DNA from: Dermatemys mawii
Taxonomy: Eukaryota > Chordata > Testudines > Dermatemydidae
Direction of reading: 5' to 3'
Assembly (NCBI GenBank): GCA_007922305.1
Contig: ML677334.1
Location: 61,234,858 to 61,298,857, forward strand
DNA: 64,000 nt
A model generated the notes under the pieces. It saw only the letters and a list, made by a program, of their open reading frames with translations, ran no database searches and was not told where the DNA came from. This document shows positions 1-11,711 of the stretch, in pieces. Numbering within the stretch: position 1 is the first letter of the stretch; each line of letters begins with the position of its first letter. Position numbers and translations under genes: made by a program.

Positions 1-107
1 TGCAAGAGTTCCAGCTCCCATTTCCGGAGGTGGCCGAACAGCAAAAGCAGACTCAGGGAGTCCATGTGCAACTCCTAGCAGCCCAGCAGTTGCAGCAAAA
101 GGTGCAG
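1..107 (+). other. possible exon or element fragment cut by the window start
   Basis: The first 107 bases are more GC-rich than what follows, have CpG sites, and are open in two frames. One frame is rich in Ala, Ser, Pro and Gly; the other is Gln-rich (reads QEFQLPFPEVAEQQ). A good splice-donor-like CAG|GTAAAT falls at 105-113, with GT at 108-109. This could be the 3' part of a host exon, or the Gln-rich start of a gag-like gene of an old retroelement. Neither reading is recognised, so it is listed only because it is the one place where a host exon is conceivable. Confidence 0.2.
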
Positions 108-3100
108 GTAAATCTGTGGTGGTGATTGACAGTGCTTGAGATGCAGCAGTGTTATCTTCTGGAGATCTTGTAGAAGGGTCAGTGGAAAGACAATGAGAGG
201 GATATGAGGACCAGAGGGCCAGAGCCCCAGCAAGAAAGTTGAGCCCGGAACGGGTGGAAGACCTTTCTGTAGACATCCCAGATGTCTCTGTTGATTAGGG
301 CTGTCTGATCCCTTCCTGATCAGGAACTGCTGCGGGGGATAGCCTATCGGTCACAGATGAGGTTGGGTCTGACTGCCCCGAAATGGTCAGCCTGCCTGTC
401 ATAGTTGGGTTTTTTATGACTAACGACAAATTTTCTCATTATTCATCCTATTTCCTTTTCCACCTACTCCTGTTAATACAACCCTGTTAACAAAAAACAT
501 ATAATGTTCCTGTGAGTTTGAAAGGGGTGTCTTTTACATTTTTGGATGCCAAGTAATTTCCTTTTAAATTAATAAAAGCACGTAATTTAAACATATGTAG
601 GATACCTCTTACTAATTGTTTCTCTTCCTGCCAATTCAGAAGCGTGACTCCCAACATTTAGTCACAAGGGTTCCTCCATGCTCAAGAAAAAAGCAAAATT
701 AGCATATTTTTTCTTTTTTAATATTAAAATAAACCCACAAATAACAGAGTAAAAATGAGAAACTGGGTAATTCTGTCAGAATGTCTTTTGCATGCATTTC
801 TGTGGAGAATTTTTAACAGAGATCCTTGAGAGTGAACCTGCCTTTGATGGGTCACTCTGCTCTTGGTAAGTTAAAACCAAAGTATATTCTGTCATAAAAT
901 TGCTGTGAATTCAATTTTAGTGTATTTTAGATGCATTATTTTGCAATATATAGGCAATTTTAAGTAAGGGCTAGTGATGCCTGACATAATAATAACCTGA
1001 AGAGTTCATAGTTGGCAAAAGTAAACAGTCAACTAAATCGTATGAAATTGAAGAAGATATTTAATTATCTAGACAAAGCCATTTGAGAAGCTGTCTTAAA
1101 ATAGGCCAGTTATGAATATTCAGAATCCTAAATCCAATTAAAACGCACTATTTCTCTGTTTACCAATGTATAGCTGACATCTCCTCTTCAGGATTACATG
1201 ATCTAACCATTTGGTGATTAACAGAAGAAACTGGAAATTAAGTTACAACAGAATTTCAATATTCCTGTAATACCATTACAAGACATTTTTAATGCTAATC
1301 CTTTGGCAATTTCTTATTTATCTTTATCTGACAAATCCACATTGAAGTCTTGAGGAGGTTTCCTTGGATTCGTTTCTCCTTGGGTCTTATCAATTTTTTT
1401 CTTATTGGTCTGTGGCAGCTTGTTTGTAGGGATGGACAGGATGAGTTGTGGAGTGCTTGCTGTCTAAATAGAGCAGCAGGCTGTGTGCGCACAAGGGGAG
1501 GGGAAAGGGTTTTTTTGAGGGGTTACTCCTTTTTGTCTTTTATACCCTTCTAAATTTTCATAAAAGTTTAAGAGAAAACAGCTCTTTCATGCCTGTTTAG
1601 AGTCAGCTCTCATTAGGTTGCTGTCCCCTTTCATTGACTCCATGCCTTAGAGGTTGTTGAGGTGTCACTTTCAGATCCTGAATATGAAGTCTGTTTAATG
1701 AATATTCAACACTTCTTTAATTGTCTTTGTTCTTCATTTGGCAGGAAAGATTCAGATACTTTTTTAAAGCAAGTTTTAACTCTCTTTTTCTTTGTGTTCA
1801 ATCCATTTACTGAAATTTTTATTAGAGTTTGACATGAAATGAAATTTATTTTCAACAAGTCTGAATAGTCTCATTCTTTGAGTGTTTAGTTCTCAAAACA
1901 GTCTTCTAAGATTATATAACGCATACAAATTCTTTAGCCTAAGATGTTGACTATGACAATTTTGGAACAGTATTTTTTTTTTTTTTTGGTCTTCATGCAT
2001 TGGGTGAGGATTTGCTTGTGCACAGCCAGTAATTGATTATGCATTGATATAAATATTCTATATTTAAATGGCTTCTTACACTAGTTTAGCAAGATCACCC
2101 GGTGGTCCATAAAGCACTTTACCATTTACACAGCATGACATTAGGAGCTATGCATTTAGCTAAAACAGATTTGTAAGTGTGCATTTCACAGAGGAGTTTG
2201 CCAGTACAACATTTAAAGAAAAAAATGAAAGTTTAAAACATTTCCAGTTACACAGGCTTTTCTCTAAAGCTTTTAAGAACATAAGCTGGGTTTTTTTGCT
2301 GGGGTGGGATGTCAGAAAAGCCCACTTTATCTAGCTTTATTACTCTGATAACACAACACTGCCTTCCTTTCACAATCAGATTTCTCCCTAAAAGTGTTTT
2401 CATGGTTTGACTGCTTGATGTTTGCTTCACCTTGGGAGGTAGAAGCAGAATCTTCTAGAATGTCTGATTAGTTTTAATACTTTGTAGCATAATTAGCTAA
2501 ATATGCACTGTTATGTCTAAGCATCCTGGTTAAAATCTCTTTGCAGCTCTATCTTGATGTTCAGTAAAGATTCAGACACGTTTGTAACAACTTAAAAAAT
2601 GTTACAATCATTTTTATTTTTGCATCAGTATTGAGGTCTCTTCCCCAAATTCCCATATAAGAAATTGTGACAGTAAACCAAGCTTTATTACTCTTGTTTT
2701 GTCTTTGAAGAAGAGGCAAGGAAAAATAAAGCAGCAATCTTTTGTTTCTAATGCTTGTCTTTAGCTGTTCAAGAAGCCGGGCGGTGCGGGGACAGGGAGG
2801 GGAACAGCTACATATTGAAATCCTCATTCCTACTATTGGTTCTCCTCTATAGGGTATGCGTAACATTTGGAGGGTAACTTATATGGGGTAGGCAAATACA
2901 ATACTTATAATAACAAGCACTTCTACATGCAATTCAGCTTTGTTAGTATGCAGTTGTTCATGTGCACTCTTTCAAGTCCTCAGTCCTGCAACGTATCATG
3001 TGTGCTGGCAGCTGCACCTGCAGGAAGCCCTGGAAATCATTGCAATCTATTCTTTCTCATGCTTCTCAATTTCTTTCTCCCTCTGCTGCTGTTTACCTCT

Positions 3101-3873
3101 AGAACTCAGAATTGGGCCAACCCCCAATCCTGCAATTTCCATCTAACAGGCAGGCTGCTGTGTCTCCACAAAGCCCTATTGAAGCCATGCTGCACATTGC
3201 AGAATCAAGGTCTAAAACACTCTGCAAATTATGAGCAAGTCCCTTGCAATGGGAGGTACTTGACTCAGCCAGGTCCTACTCAGCTGTCCAGCACCTGAAC
3301 AAAGCTGTTGATGGAGATTCTGCAGGAACTATGGTGGCCATTCCCTTGCCTCCCTCACAGTAATTGGACAGGACTTCAAATCTTGTTCTCAGTCAATCCA
3401 GTTCAAGCCCAACCACGTGCGCTCTAGTCTTCCCTCTCATGGCAGTTGTCTGTAAACCATAGTGACCCCGTGAGGCCAAAGCCATGAAGAGAATATCTTG
3501 GAGCAAGACCCTTGAAGGCTGAGGACAAGTGTTTTAATCCATCGATAGAGTAGTCAGTTGCAGCCCCCGTGGACTGTCTTCTCTCACAAAATACTCAAGA
3601 ACTACTCTGGTTTCATAGGGTTTCTGAGTGGGGACAATCTATAAAGGGCCTTTGTCCCAACAGGGAGAGTTGAAAATCAAAGCAGGCAATGATTGCTTCA
3701 TAACAAGTGAATAATTTCAGCATTTTCCCAACTCCATTCCCATCCCAAGCACTAGATCAAGAATGTATCCCCGGTTGTATGTTAAGTTTAAACTTGTTGA
3801 GAATTTCAAGATGGCACTCTCGGGTGATGGGAGGCACAAATGTATAGGCTATTGCCCCAGCAGTGGCATGATT
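108..3873. other. AT-rich DNA, no gene recognised
   Basis: No exon, RNA gene or well-bounded element is visible. A T-run lies near 1972-1987. Bases 108-370 stay relatively GC-rich and may belong to the same unit as the first 107 bases. The longest open frame, 143 codons from 2867, has no recognisable domain and an implausible composition. Confidence 0.5.
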
Positions 3874-3881
3874 GCTTAGAT

Positions 3882-4478
3882 CAAGGGGTCTCCAAACTTT
3901 ATGAGACAAGGGCCAATTAGATTTTTGAAGGGGCTTCGTGGGCCAAAGCGACTGTGAAAAAAATATGAAAATATATGCAAATCATAAAAAACCCTGCTAC
4001 TGTGTCAGTGTTGCATTAAATTCTAAACCAGGTATAAAAGTAGCTGTATAATCAATACAGGTACTGTGAAATCACACAATATTTATCAATACCTTGAAAA
4101 TCATTTCACATTATTTTAAAATTTTATTTCCATCTTCTTTACTCCATTTATTGGAGATGTAATTAAGCATCTGGCTTGTATTTTTACTCTAAGGCAGGGG
4201 TCCGTGCCTGGTCGGCTGCAGCAGCAACTCTCTCCTAAGTTGGCTCCCCTTTTTAGGGGACACTGGCTCCCGGGGGCACTCACCCTTCCGCACAGCTCAG
4301 CTGAGTGGCTCCCTCCTGCAAGATGCTGCCGGTGGCCCCTCCTCCTGCCTGCTCGGCCTGCCTGCTCAGCGGCAGCAGCCTTTGCCTGCTCACTTCTCCC
4401 CTGTTGGTTGAGGGGGGCCTGGACAAATCGAAGCGTCAGGCTGCATCCGGCCATCAGACCATAGTTTGAAGACCCCTG
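3882..4478. mobile_element. non-autonomous hAT element, 597 bp
   Basis: The left end CAAGGGGTCTCCAAACTTT and the reverse complement of the right end, CCAGGGGTCTTCAAACTAT, form a hAT-type terminal inverted repeat. It is flanked by GCTTAGAT (3874-3881) and GCTTAGAG (4479-4486), an 8-bp target duplication differing at one base. The left half is AT-rich and the right half, from about 4195, is GC-rich. It encodes no transposase, so it must have been moved by one made elsewhere. Confidence 0.85.
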
Positions 4479-4486
4479 GCTTAGAG

Positions 4487-5404
4487 GGACAGACAGATCA
4501 GTCCTAGATGAACAGAACAAGCGGGAAAGGTGATAGATGCTCAGTAAGATAAAGTGGAGTTAGTCTATGGAGGACATTACATTTCTATTCAGAGCAGATA
4601 CTCAGATTTTCTCTTTTATGATGAAGTTAAGTGATCTGCACCTTTGTGACATGCAGCTTGATAACAGTTCTAGTTCCAGATAGTTTTAGTGTCATTCTAA
4701 TAGCATCTGGGACTTGAAACTCTCTTGTTCTATTTCTGTCCTCAGTTATAAGTAACAAACAACCCCTGGTCCCAAACTCCCACACAACTTTCTTAAATGT
4801 GATGCCATCATTTTATCCCAGGGCCAGCTGCTGTACAGTTTCTGTCAAACTCTTCTCTTCTGTCACTTCATTTAAAGCAGACTAGCAGATGGTGTGGAAA
4901 CCATCTCATAAAGTACACTTAGTCTTCCTTTATCTATAGTAATTCCTAAAGATTAAGCCTATGGATCTCTATGAAATAACTGTTCTGTAAAGAAAAGAGG
5001 TGTATGGTGAGTAGAATGATCAATTAATGGTAAAAATCCTGTAGACAGTGCTCACTTTATTTTACTTGATTCCTTACTTAAACAAAACTCTTATTGAAGT
5101 AAAGAGCATTGCTGGAGTAAGGACTGACTAAAAAAAAGGTGTCAAGAGTTCACAATTTTCCCTAATAAAGATAAAATGTTATCAAATCTACCCACAGCTT
5201 GCGCATGGCTTATACAGTAGATTGACTCCACTACAAACGGCATCATGTTTCAACTCCCCTTGAAATCAGTGGGAGACTTGCTTTAATAAAGACCACAGGA
5301 CTTGGCTGTCAGGGTAAAAGGCACTTTTGAAAATAAGTGTTTATGGAGTCTAATTCCCAATTCCTAAAATATGTAAGGCTGATATATGTTAGGAATTTAC
5401 ATAG
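4487..5404. other. AT-rich DNA, one short repeat trace
   Basis: No gene. Bases about 5256-5290 carry a GAAATCAGTGGGAG stretch resembling the palindromic core (TTGACTTCAATGGGA-like) of the sauropsid repeats at 7441 and 20970. The rest is unremarkable. Confidence 0.4.
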
Positions 5405-5655
5405 GTACAGCTGTATCCCTCAGGGGTGTGACAAACATACCTCTGAGAGACATAGTTATACCAGCCTAGCCCCTGCTCTTAACAGCGCTAGGTCGATGGA
5501 AGAATTTTTCCTTTGACCTTGCTAATTCCTCCTGGGGAGATGGATCACTATGCTATTGGCGTAGGTAGTGGCTACACTCAAAGCACTACAGCTAAACCAC
5601 TGCAGCTGTGCTGCACTAGTGTTTTAATTGTAGACACATCCTTAGTCATTAAATA
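5405..5655. mobile_element. MITE fragment of a family common in turtles
   Basis: The tract from CAGCTGTATCCCTCAGG to TGTAGACACATCCTTAG has the layout of a high-copy turtle MITE known for its CTACAGC/GCTGTG internal palindromes and its GTCTACAC-type ends. Inner copies of GTAGGTAGTGGCTACACT and GCACTACAGC are visible around 5560-5600. The 5' terminal repeat is missing or decayed and no duplication was found, so the boundaries are approximate. Family assignment is from recall. Confidence 0.55.
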
Positions 5656-7440
5656 TTTTTACTGCAGTCTATTGAGTTCTCACATGCATATAGTCTGTAA
5701 AATGCTGGTATTCTAAGGGCTTTATAGCTGGACTTGGACAAATAACTGTTTTCTGTGTCTATTTGCTCAAATAAAAACAAGTTAATGTTATCTGTGTTCA
5801 CACCTTTTTTTCTGTTAACTTTTTGTAAATATTCTGGTGAATGAGGTTAGTGGTAGCAATGTTTGTGGAAATTAATTTTAAGTGATTATTACAGAATAGT
5901 CAGAGTAGATGAAATCTGAAGCTTTAGACCCAAGTGTTTTCATTAGGAAAGCTGATTGTAACCATTATGTTCACCCAGTCAGGGAAAAGAAACAATCTCA
6001 CATCTCTCATGCAAACAACTCAAATTTTGAATTTGGGATATTTGAATACTCACAGTTTAACTGCTGATGAACAAGATACAGATAAAGAATTATTCGCAGA
6101 GATTATTTTGCCAATTTTGATAATGAACGAATCCCAAGGAAAGGTGGAAAATGCTAATATACAATTTAAAAAGCAAGAGGCTAAATTTATCAAGTTCTTT
6201 GCTATGGATTATTCCTTCAGTTTTATTAGCAATAGGGAACACAGCAAATGAATTTGCTTACAGTCAGAACAGTAGAGTGCTGGTTAATGACTGGGTCTCT
6301 TGGGAACGATGATACTATAAAAATTATTAATAATAATAAATCAGCTCCAAGCTCAAAATGAAACTTTATTTGGATTTAAAAAAGTTTAACTCTTTTCAAT
6401 TCATTTTTAGCATTTGTTTATTAGGACAAGGATTTAAGAACAGTTCTAGCATAGAGAATCATGTGGCTTTCATATATAGCTGTGATCAGAAGTCAAACCA
6501 TAAGTAGGTTATGTAAGCAAGGACCTAAAACACTGGCAGAAAAATATTCTGGCACTCTGCAATAGACTTGAACACCACCTCATTTAGACTAACATGCTCA
6601 GTTCTGAACACTGTATTTAAAAAATAGAAAAGACCTGGAAGAATTAGGTGTTGTATTCACAGCACAGATGCAGAGAAGTTAGATCTCACCTTCAAGCAAA
6701 AAGTAGTTTTATGTTTTAACAAGACTACTTGATTGCTTAGAATTCAAACAATAACACACACACACCCCAAACAGACACAAAGCAGGCTGCTCCCTAAGGC
6801 AAAGAGGGACAACTTACCCACCATTTCTTAGGCTGGCTCTTTCCAGTCTGACTTTGATTACACACATCAGTACAAAACCCCCTAGCCTGCAAGCAGGACA
6901 AAGAAAAAAGTGATAACTTGCAAGTCCAGTATGGTTCTCAATAGATCACATTAGGAAACATATTTGAGAGGACAAGAAATTCAATGATGGGGCTTTGACA
7001 GTTAATTGTGCGTCAAGGCTAGCTATTTTGGAATTGTATTTGCTGGAAAAGGGACAATTAAATCCAGATATAACTGGAGTGTTCAAAAGGAGAGAGAAAA
7101 TAGTAATATCAGATACCCTTCCCTCTGACATAATGTGTAAATAAAACAACAAGCATTGGAGAATTTAGGCCCACATTATAAAATTTGCGTGGCCATTAGT
7201 TGAAAATGCAAAACTTAAATGAACTGATTCCCTTTGATAGCGGTAGCAAAAATCCTATTGACTTCTCTGGTGTGAGCCCAGACCCCAAATTAATACATGT
7301 TAGATGGGGATTTGCAGATGTGCAACCCCTTTAATGCTGCACTGGGTGTTTTGCTCACTCTTCAGACTTCGGGCTTCAGTAGCCAGTGAGATAATGGTTG
7401 GATTGAAAAACCTTGATCTTCTTTTCATCATAAACAAAAT
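5656..7440. other. AT-rich DNA, no gene recognised
   Basis: No repeat family or exon recognised. An open frame of 105 codons at 5934-6251 starts on a non-ATG codon, has no domain and no repeat origin I can see. A short (CA)n stretch lies near 6753-6766. Confidence 0.45.
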
Positions 7441-7505
7441 GAAATTCTCTCCCCACTGAAGTTAATGGGAGCTTTGCCACTGACTTCAGTGGGGCCAGGA
7501 TTTCA
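7441..7505. repeat. fragment of a palindromic sauropsid repeat
   Basis: ACTGAAGTTAATGGGAGCTT is followed by an inverted ACTTCAGTGGGGCCAGGATT. This self-complementary core, usually written as CATTGACTTCAATGG, recurs through bird and turtle genomes. I do not know its formal family name. Confidence 0.45.
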
Positions 7506-7664
7506 TCCACTGGTCCAAATTGTAGTTTAAAGTAGAGAGAAAAATCAAACACAAGAGTTGTGTTCTAAATGGCCATATGGATGGGTTAGTTTAACTTAAA
7601 CCACCTTAGAGCTTCTTATTAGTAGCTTTTCTTGCTATATCCCTCTCTTCTGAATCCCTCAATG

Positions 7665-8098
7665 CAGGGGTGGCCAATCTGTGTCTCACTCTTTGGAAGT
7701 GAAGATGTAGCTCCTTGTATAGACAATGCCAGGGCTGGGGCTACAGGCCTGGACTTTCCAATGTGCAGGGGGGAGGGGGAGGGAGTGCTCACTGCTCAAC
7801 CCCTGGCTCTGCCACAAGCTCTGCCCCCACTTCACCCCTTCCCACACTCTCCCCTGAGCCTGCCATGCCCTTTCTCCTTCTCCACCCCATCCCCGAACCT
7901 CCTGAATGGCAAGAAACAGCTGATCAGGAGGTGCAGGGAGGGGGAGGTGCTGATTGGCAGGTTGCTGGTGGGTGGGAGGCACTGGGAGCGAGGGGGTGGG
8001 GCTGATGCGGGGGTAGCTGTTGATGTATTACTGCGGCTCTTTGGCAATGTACACTGCTAAATTCTGGTTCCTTCTCAGGCTCAGGTTGGCCATTTCTG
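7665..8098 (-). mobile_element. non-autonomous hAT element, 434 bp, GC-rich
   Basis: The left end CAGGGGTGGCCAATCTGTG and the decayed right end GGTTGGCCATTTCTG form an inverted repeat of the CAGGGGTGGCCAAC type. The internal GCTCTTTGGCAATGTACA near 8035-8052 and the GC-rich centre match a turtle hAT family that I know in the opposite orientation. The flanking 8-mers CCTCAATG and CCTCAGCA agree at only 5 of 8 positions, so the duplication is weak. Long open frames inside it come from GC richness and are not genes. Confidence 0.75.
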
Positions 8099-8431
8099 CC
8101 TCAGCATCTTAGACTAATTTAGACTACTTTATACTCCAAGTTTGGACTAGATTCAGAGGTGTTATTTAAAGGAGCAGGGATTTAAAACCAGATGTCGGTG
8201 GGTGTGGGGAGTGCGGGGATGTCTAAGTAAGTCATTTGGTCAGTCAAAGGAATCTAAAAGGTTGGTGGGGTCAGCAGGTGTAAGTTACACTAACTTGAGA
8301 TATTTACATGTCACACCTGAGTTAAATGAATGAATATTTTTTTCCTGGGTACAATTTTACAAATATGTATTTGTTGCTAAAAAACTGTTGTAGCCAATTA
8401 GTTCAGGTTATCATTCATTTACTGTCTGGTG

Positions 8432-9227
8432 TGATGGTATGAGTAATTCATATACTATGTCATGTAATCATTGTATGCTAAATAGATTTAAGTTGTAGGA
8501 TCATAAGTATAAGAATGACAAGTATTTAGAAGTGATGAGTGCATAAGGTAGCTAAGCAAAGCAGGGCTAAAATGGAGAGGCCTGTAAGATTCTAACGTAG
8601 CAATACTAGGTCAAAGGCTTAAGAAATGCTTGACATAAGTGACGAAAGACTGATCTTATGCCATAGGATCACAAATGAGTGCAAATGGGTGGTGGTACAA
8701 CAGGGTATTGCAGTCTATTTTTCATAACATCTCTTCCAACATATGTCCTGATGGCATAGATGTTAATGAGCCTGAACAACCTATAAAAACAAGAACCCCA
8801 ATATTCTTGGGGGGGGGGGCACAGTATAGATAAGGAAAAAGAGGGTTGATACCTTTATGCACATAAGTGTAATCAGAATCACATGATAAAGAGGCCTCTT
8901 AGATGGGGTGAAATGGGGGAAAAGTCCAGCAGGAACTATTCCTCTACTAATGATCAATTGGTGAGTACTCCATCAGGCCCTAAGAATATCTTTGAGGATG
9001 TGAATATGACCATACTAGTAACTTGTGCATGGATATTTGTAGGATTTATATATGTTTAGATAATTATAATCTTGCTTGAGACTTTAATAAAACGTGTAAG
9101 GCAGACTAGGCTTACAAATGTGGATGTATGTGTATCTTTCCATAGTCTTTATGTGTTCCTAGATGTTCTAAATCTGAAACAAGTGGCAGAGGTGACTTTG
9201 AAACTGTAGCAACCAGAGCTGAATTCA
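8432..9227 (+). mobile_element. solo LTR of an endogenous retrovirus, 796 bp
   Basis: The unit starts TGATGGTATGAG, ends GCTGAATTCA (TG...CA) and is bracketed by an exact 5-bp duplication TGGTG at 8427-8431 and 9228-9232. A TATA box (TATAAAAA, 8782-8789) lies upstream of a polyadenylation signal (AATAAA, 9086-9091), which is about 140 bp from the 3' end, as expected for U3-R-U5 order on the + strand. A G11-like run sits near 8809-8819. No gag, pol or env remains, so the internal part was lost by LTR-LTR recombination. The retroviral class is not resolved, although the 5-bp duplication argues against some gammaretrovirus-like groups with 4 bp. Confidence 0.7.
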
Positions 9228-9259
9228 TGGTGGTAATACATGTAATACAACATTACAAA

Positions 9260-9310
9260 ATTCACTTGTAAAGGCTGCACAATGGCATTGTGCAGACTTT
9301 ACAAGTGAAT
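9260..9310. repeat. 51-bp near-perfect palindrome
   Basis: A 25-base arm (9260-9284, beginning ATTCACTTGTAAAG) is followed by one unpaired G and its reverse complement (9286-9310, ending CTTTACAAGTGAAT). Only one position in 25 mismatches. It lies 28 bp beyond the duplication of the solo LTR and matches no terminal repeat I recognise. Confidence 0.9.
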
Positions 9311-9689
9311 GATTGATCACAAATGATCATTTCACCATGATCTAATTTCCTCATGCTTAAAATGTGTCTATTTAAAAGGGGTTTTCCCTTTCTCATGTCA
9401 GGCTATAGTTTCTCTTACCTTACCTGCTATGTGATTCTTCTTGCCCTCGTTTTTGGCTTGCCATTCTGCTGCTTTGGCACATTAACTCTCTTCTTGCAAT
9501 ACCAACATCAAAGACAGAGGTTTAGAGACCAGAATCCTTATTGAGGAAAACATTCCTGTTGAAATCAACCCTCTGCTCTGCCAGTGGCAATGTGGGAATA
9601 GCTAGGAACTACAGTTTGTGGATATTAATATATAGCTATTAGTATAATTTCATTATTCTGGAAAGCACTCAGATGTCACAGTGTAAGAA
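9311..9689. other. no gene recognised
   Basis: An open frame of 63 codons at 9353-9544 would give a hydrophobic peptide (LLALVFGLPFCCFGTL). There is no homology I recognise, no splice context and no promoter, so it is not called a gene. Confidence 0.4.
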
Positions 9690-9850
9690 ACTGACTCATA
9701 GAATTATTATTATTAATTATTTGTATTATCATAGTGCCTAGGATCCCCAGACACAGACCTCACTATTCTAGCTGCTGTACAAATACAGAACAAAAAAAGC
9801 TTACAGTTGAAGTACAGAATAGGGTCAGATCCCTACAATTGAACTAAGAT
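9690..9850 (+). repeat. old MIR/L2-like retroposon fragment
   Basis: TTATTATTATTAATTATTTG, then a TAGTGCCTAGGATCCCCAG stretch, then CTGTACAAATACAGAACAAA and AGCTTACAG. This is the layout of an ancient amniote element usually reading 'TAGCGCCTAGGAGCCCCAG ... GCTGTACAAACACAGAACAAA'. A second, better copy is at about 43405-43560. Whether it should be named MIR or L2 is uncertain. Confidence 0.5.
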
Positions 9851-11596
9851 TTCAGGAGGTAAATTCCATCATATTTCAAAGGCATTGTGCTATACTCTCA
9901 CTTACCCTCATGTAGCATGAAATAAAACATTGACTTCCTAAGGACATGAATTTCTTTTACTATTTCCTTTTTTCCAGAGCGTTAACAATCATTAACAATT
10001 TTATTAGGAGTAAGGTTCTTGCCCATATTATTACCGTCTTCCAATATTTCAGGAGGTGCTTATTAAGTGAGATTTATACAAATGTTTACAACTATAGAAT
10101 ATAAATGTCTCTGCTCCACTAAAACATTGTGTGCTGCCCAGGTTTTTATCACCACACAATTTACTTTTTTGTAATCATGTGACAGTGTCATAAAATATTC
10201 TCTTCACAAGTAGTAGAACAGGCTACACCACTCAGCCTATGTCAAAATGGGCAGATTAACATGGTTACACTGTTTGTTTTAGGATAGCAAGGTCTCTATC
10301 ATCAGCTAATATAAATTGATACTAGAATTAATGAGAAACAAGCTGAAAAGATTACTTTTAATACAGTATTAAAGGTGACTATTCTAAAAATCTTTCTGCC
10401 ATGTTCATAAAACATAGAAAATGCGGTCTCCAGGTTTCATAGGGAGTTTTAGAAAAGGTATGAGAATAATTTAAGGAGAGGCATTTTTCCTGAGTCCCTC
10501 ACCTTGCCCTTAGTCTCCTCATTTCCACCCCATTTCCCCATAAAGTTTCCAACCATTCTCTGTCCTATACAAGAATGTACTTTTTTCTTACTGCTGCTAG
10601 CCTCAGATACTGAGAGGGTGCCAGAGGCCACCATATCTGACTGACAGCTGTCCCTAAAACTAACTGCTGTTAGGGGCTTGAAAACTTTGTTTTCAGCTCA
10701 TTTTCAGTGTGTAACAGATTGGGAGTGTGGAAGTGGCATCATTAATGCATTTATTTCAGGAAGCGAATTGTAGGGCTGCCCGGCACAAATGAATGTTACC
10801 AACTACCTCAGATGAGACTCACTCAGAAAGAGAGAGAAGGTGGTAATAAATCTCTTCCTAATGGTATCTGAGAAGGACCAATTTCTTTGGGCCTTGACTT
10901 TTGGTTAATTCCATTCCCATCTTCAGACCTTAATATGTAGGAATCTGTAATATGTATATACACCTGCCCCAGTTTCAGGTTTAACTGCACCTTTGATCCT
11001 TCAAGGCCACTTAAGATTTCAGGCTCCCAGCTGTCTCCTCTGGGTGGAAACCTGCATATCTCTTCCTCCAGACCATGGTCTAGGCTTGCCATACTACTTG
11101 GGATGCTTTGCTGAGCATCTCTTCTGCAGAAGCATCAACAACATTAGCATAGGGCTCATGCTGCACAGGTCTGGCAGCAGGTGAACCTGACTGCTCCTGC
11201 TGGGGATCTTTTCTGGAACTGTTCCTGTTGCATGATATTTGCTGATACTATCCTCTGGCAGAGGCACCTGCAAGGTGGTGTCATCAGTGCTACTGGCAAA
11301 GTTTCTTGCTCCTCTGGCCTATTTCTCTACCAGAGCAAACTCTCATGTCTCAGCAAGGTGTCTGACATTGGAAACAGCCCCAGCTTCAGACCTGCCTCTG
11401 CCACTCTCCCTGATGAGCTCTCCCTTTTGGTTTAAAAACTACACAAGACTAAACCCCTCAGTGTGAGCTGGACCAGTGAGGAGATGTTGTAAATCTGGCA
11501 ATCCTAGTTCCATTCCTGGCTGCAATCCTGCAAACTTGCTTGCAGCCAGGCTTTCATGGGTAATGAGGTTGCCAGGGGCCTGCCAGACTGCATGGG
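9851..11596. other. no gene recognised
   Basis: AT-rich to 10.7 kb, then a less AT-rich tract (about 10.99-11.55 kb) with overlapping short open frames but no domain and no recognisable repeat. This tract might be a decayed LTR or pseudogene; I cannot decide. Confidence 0.4.
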
Positions 11597-11644
11597 CACG
11601 CACACAAACACACACGCACGCGCGCGCGCGCACACACACACACG
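11597..11644. repeat. (CA)n/(CG)n microsatellite
   Basis: Alternating purine-pyrimidine tract ACACAC... with a central CGCGCGCGCG block. Such tracts can adopt left-handed DNA. No gene significance is implied; the open frames across it are artefacts. Confidence 0.95.
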
Positions 11645-11675
11645 TCAATAAATGGCAAACCTGTTGCCAAGAATC

Positions 11676-11678
<3 letters not shown>

Positions 11679-11707
<29 letters not shown>
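11679..11707. repeat. (GA)n microsatellite
   Basis: Uninterrupted AG dinucleotides about 14 units long, only 35 bp from the CA/CG tract. Confidence 0.95.

Positions 11708-11711
<4 letters not shown>

Noticed and set aside
2867..3298. 143-codon open frame
   Set aside because: Cys/Leu/Asn-rich with no domain and no family similarity recognised; no splice or promoter context.
7632..8060. Overlapping Pro/Gly-rich frames on both strands
   Set aside because: They lie inside the GC-rich hAT element at 7665-8098; low stop density is compositional.
9353..9544. 63-codon hydrophobic frame that could be a small membrane protein
   Set aside because: No homology recognised, no regulatory context, and a length expected by chance in 64 kb.
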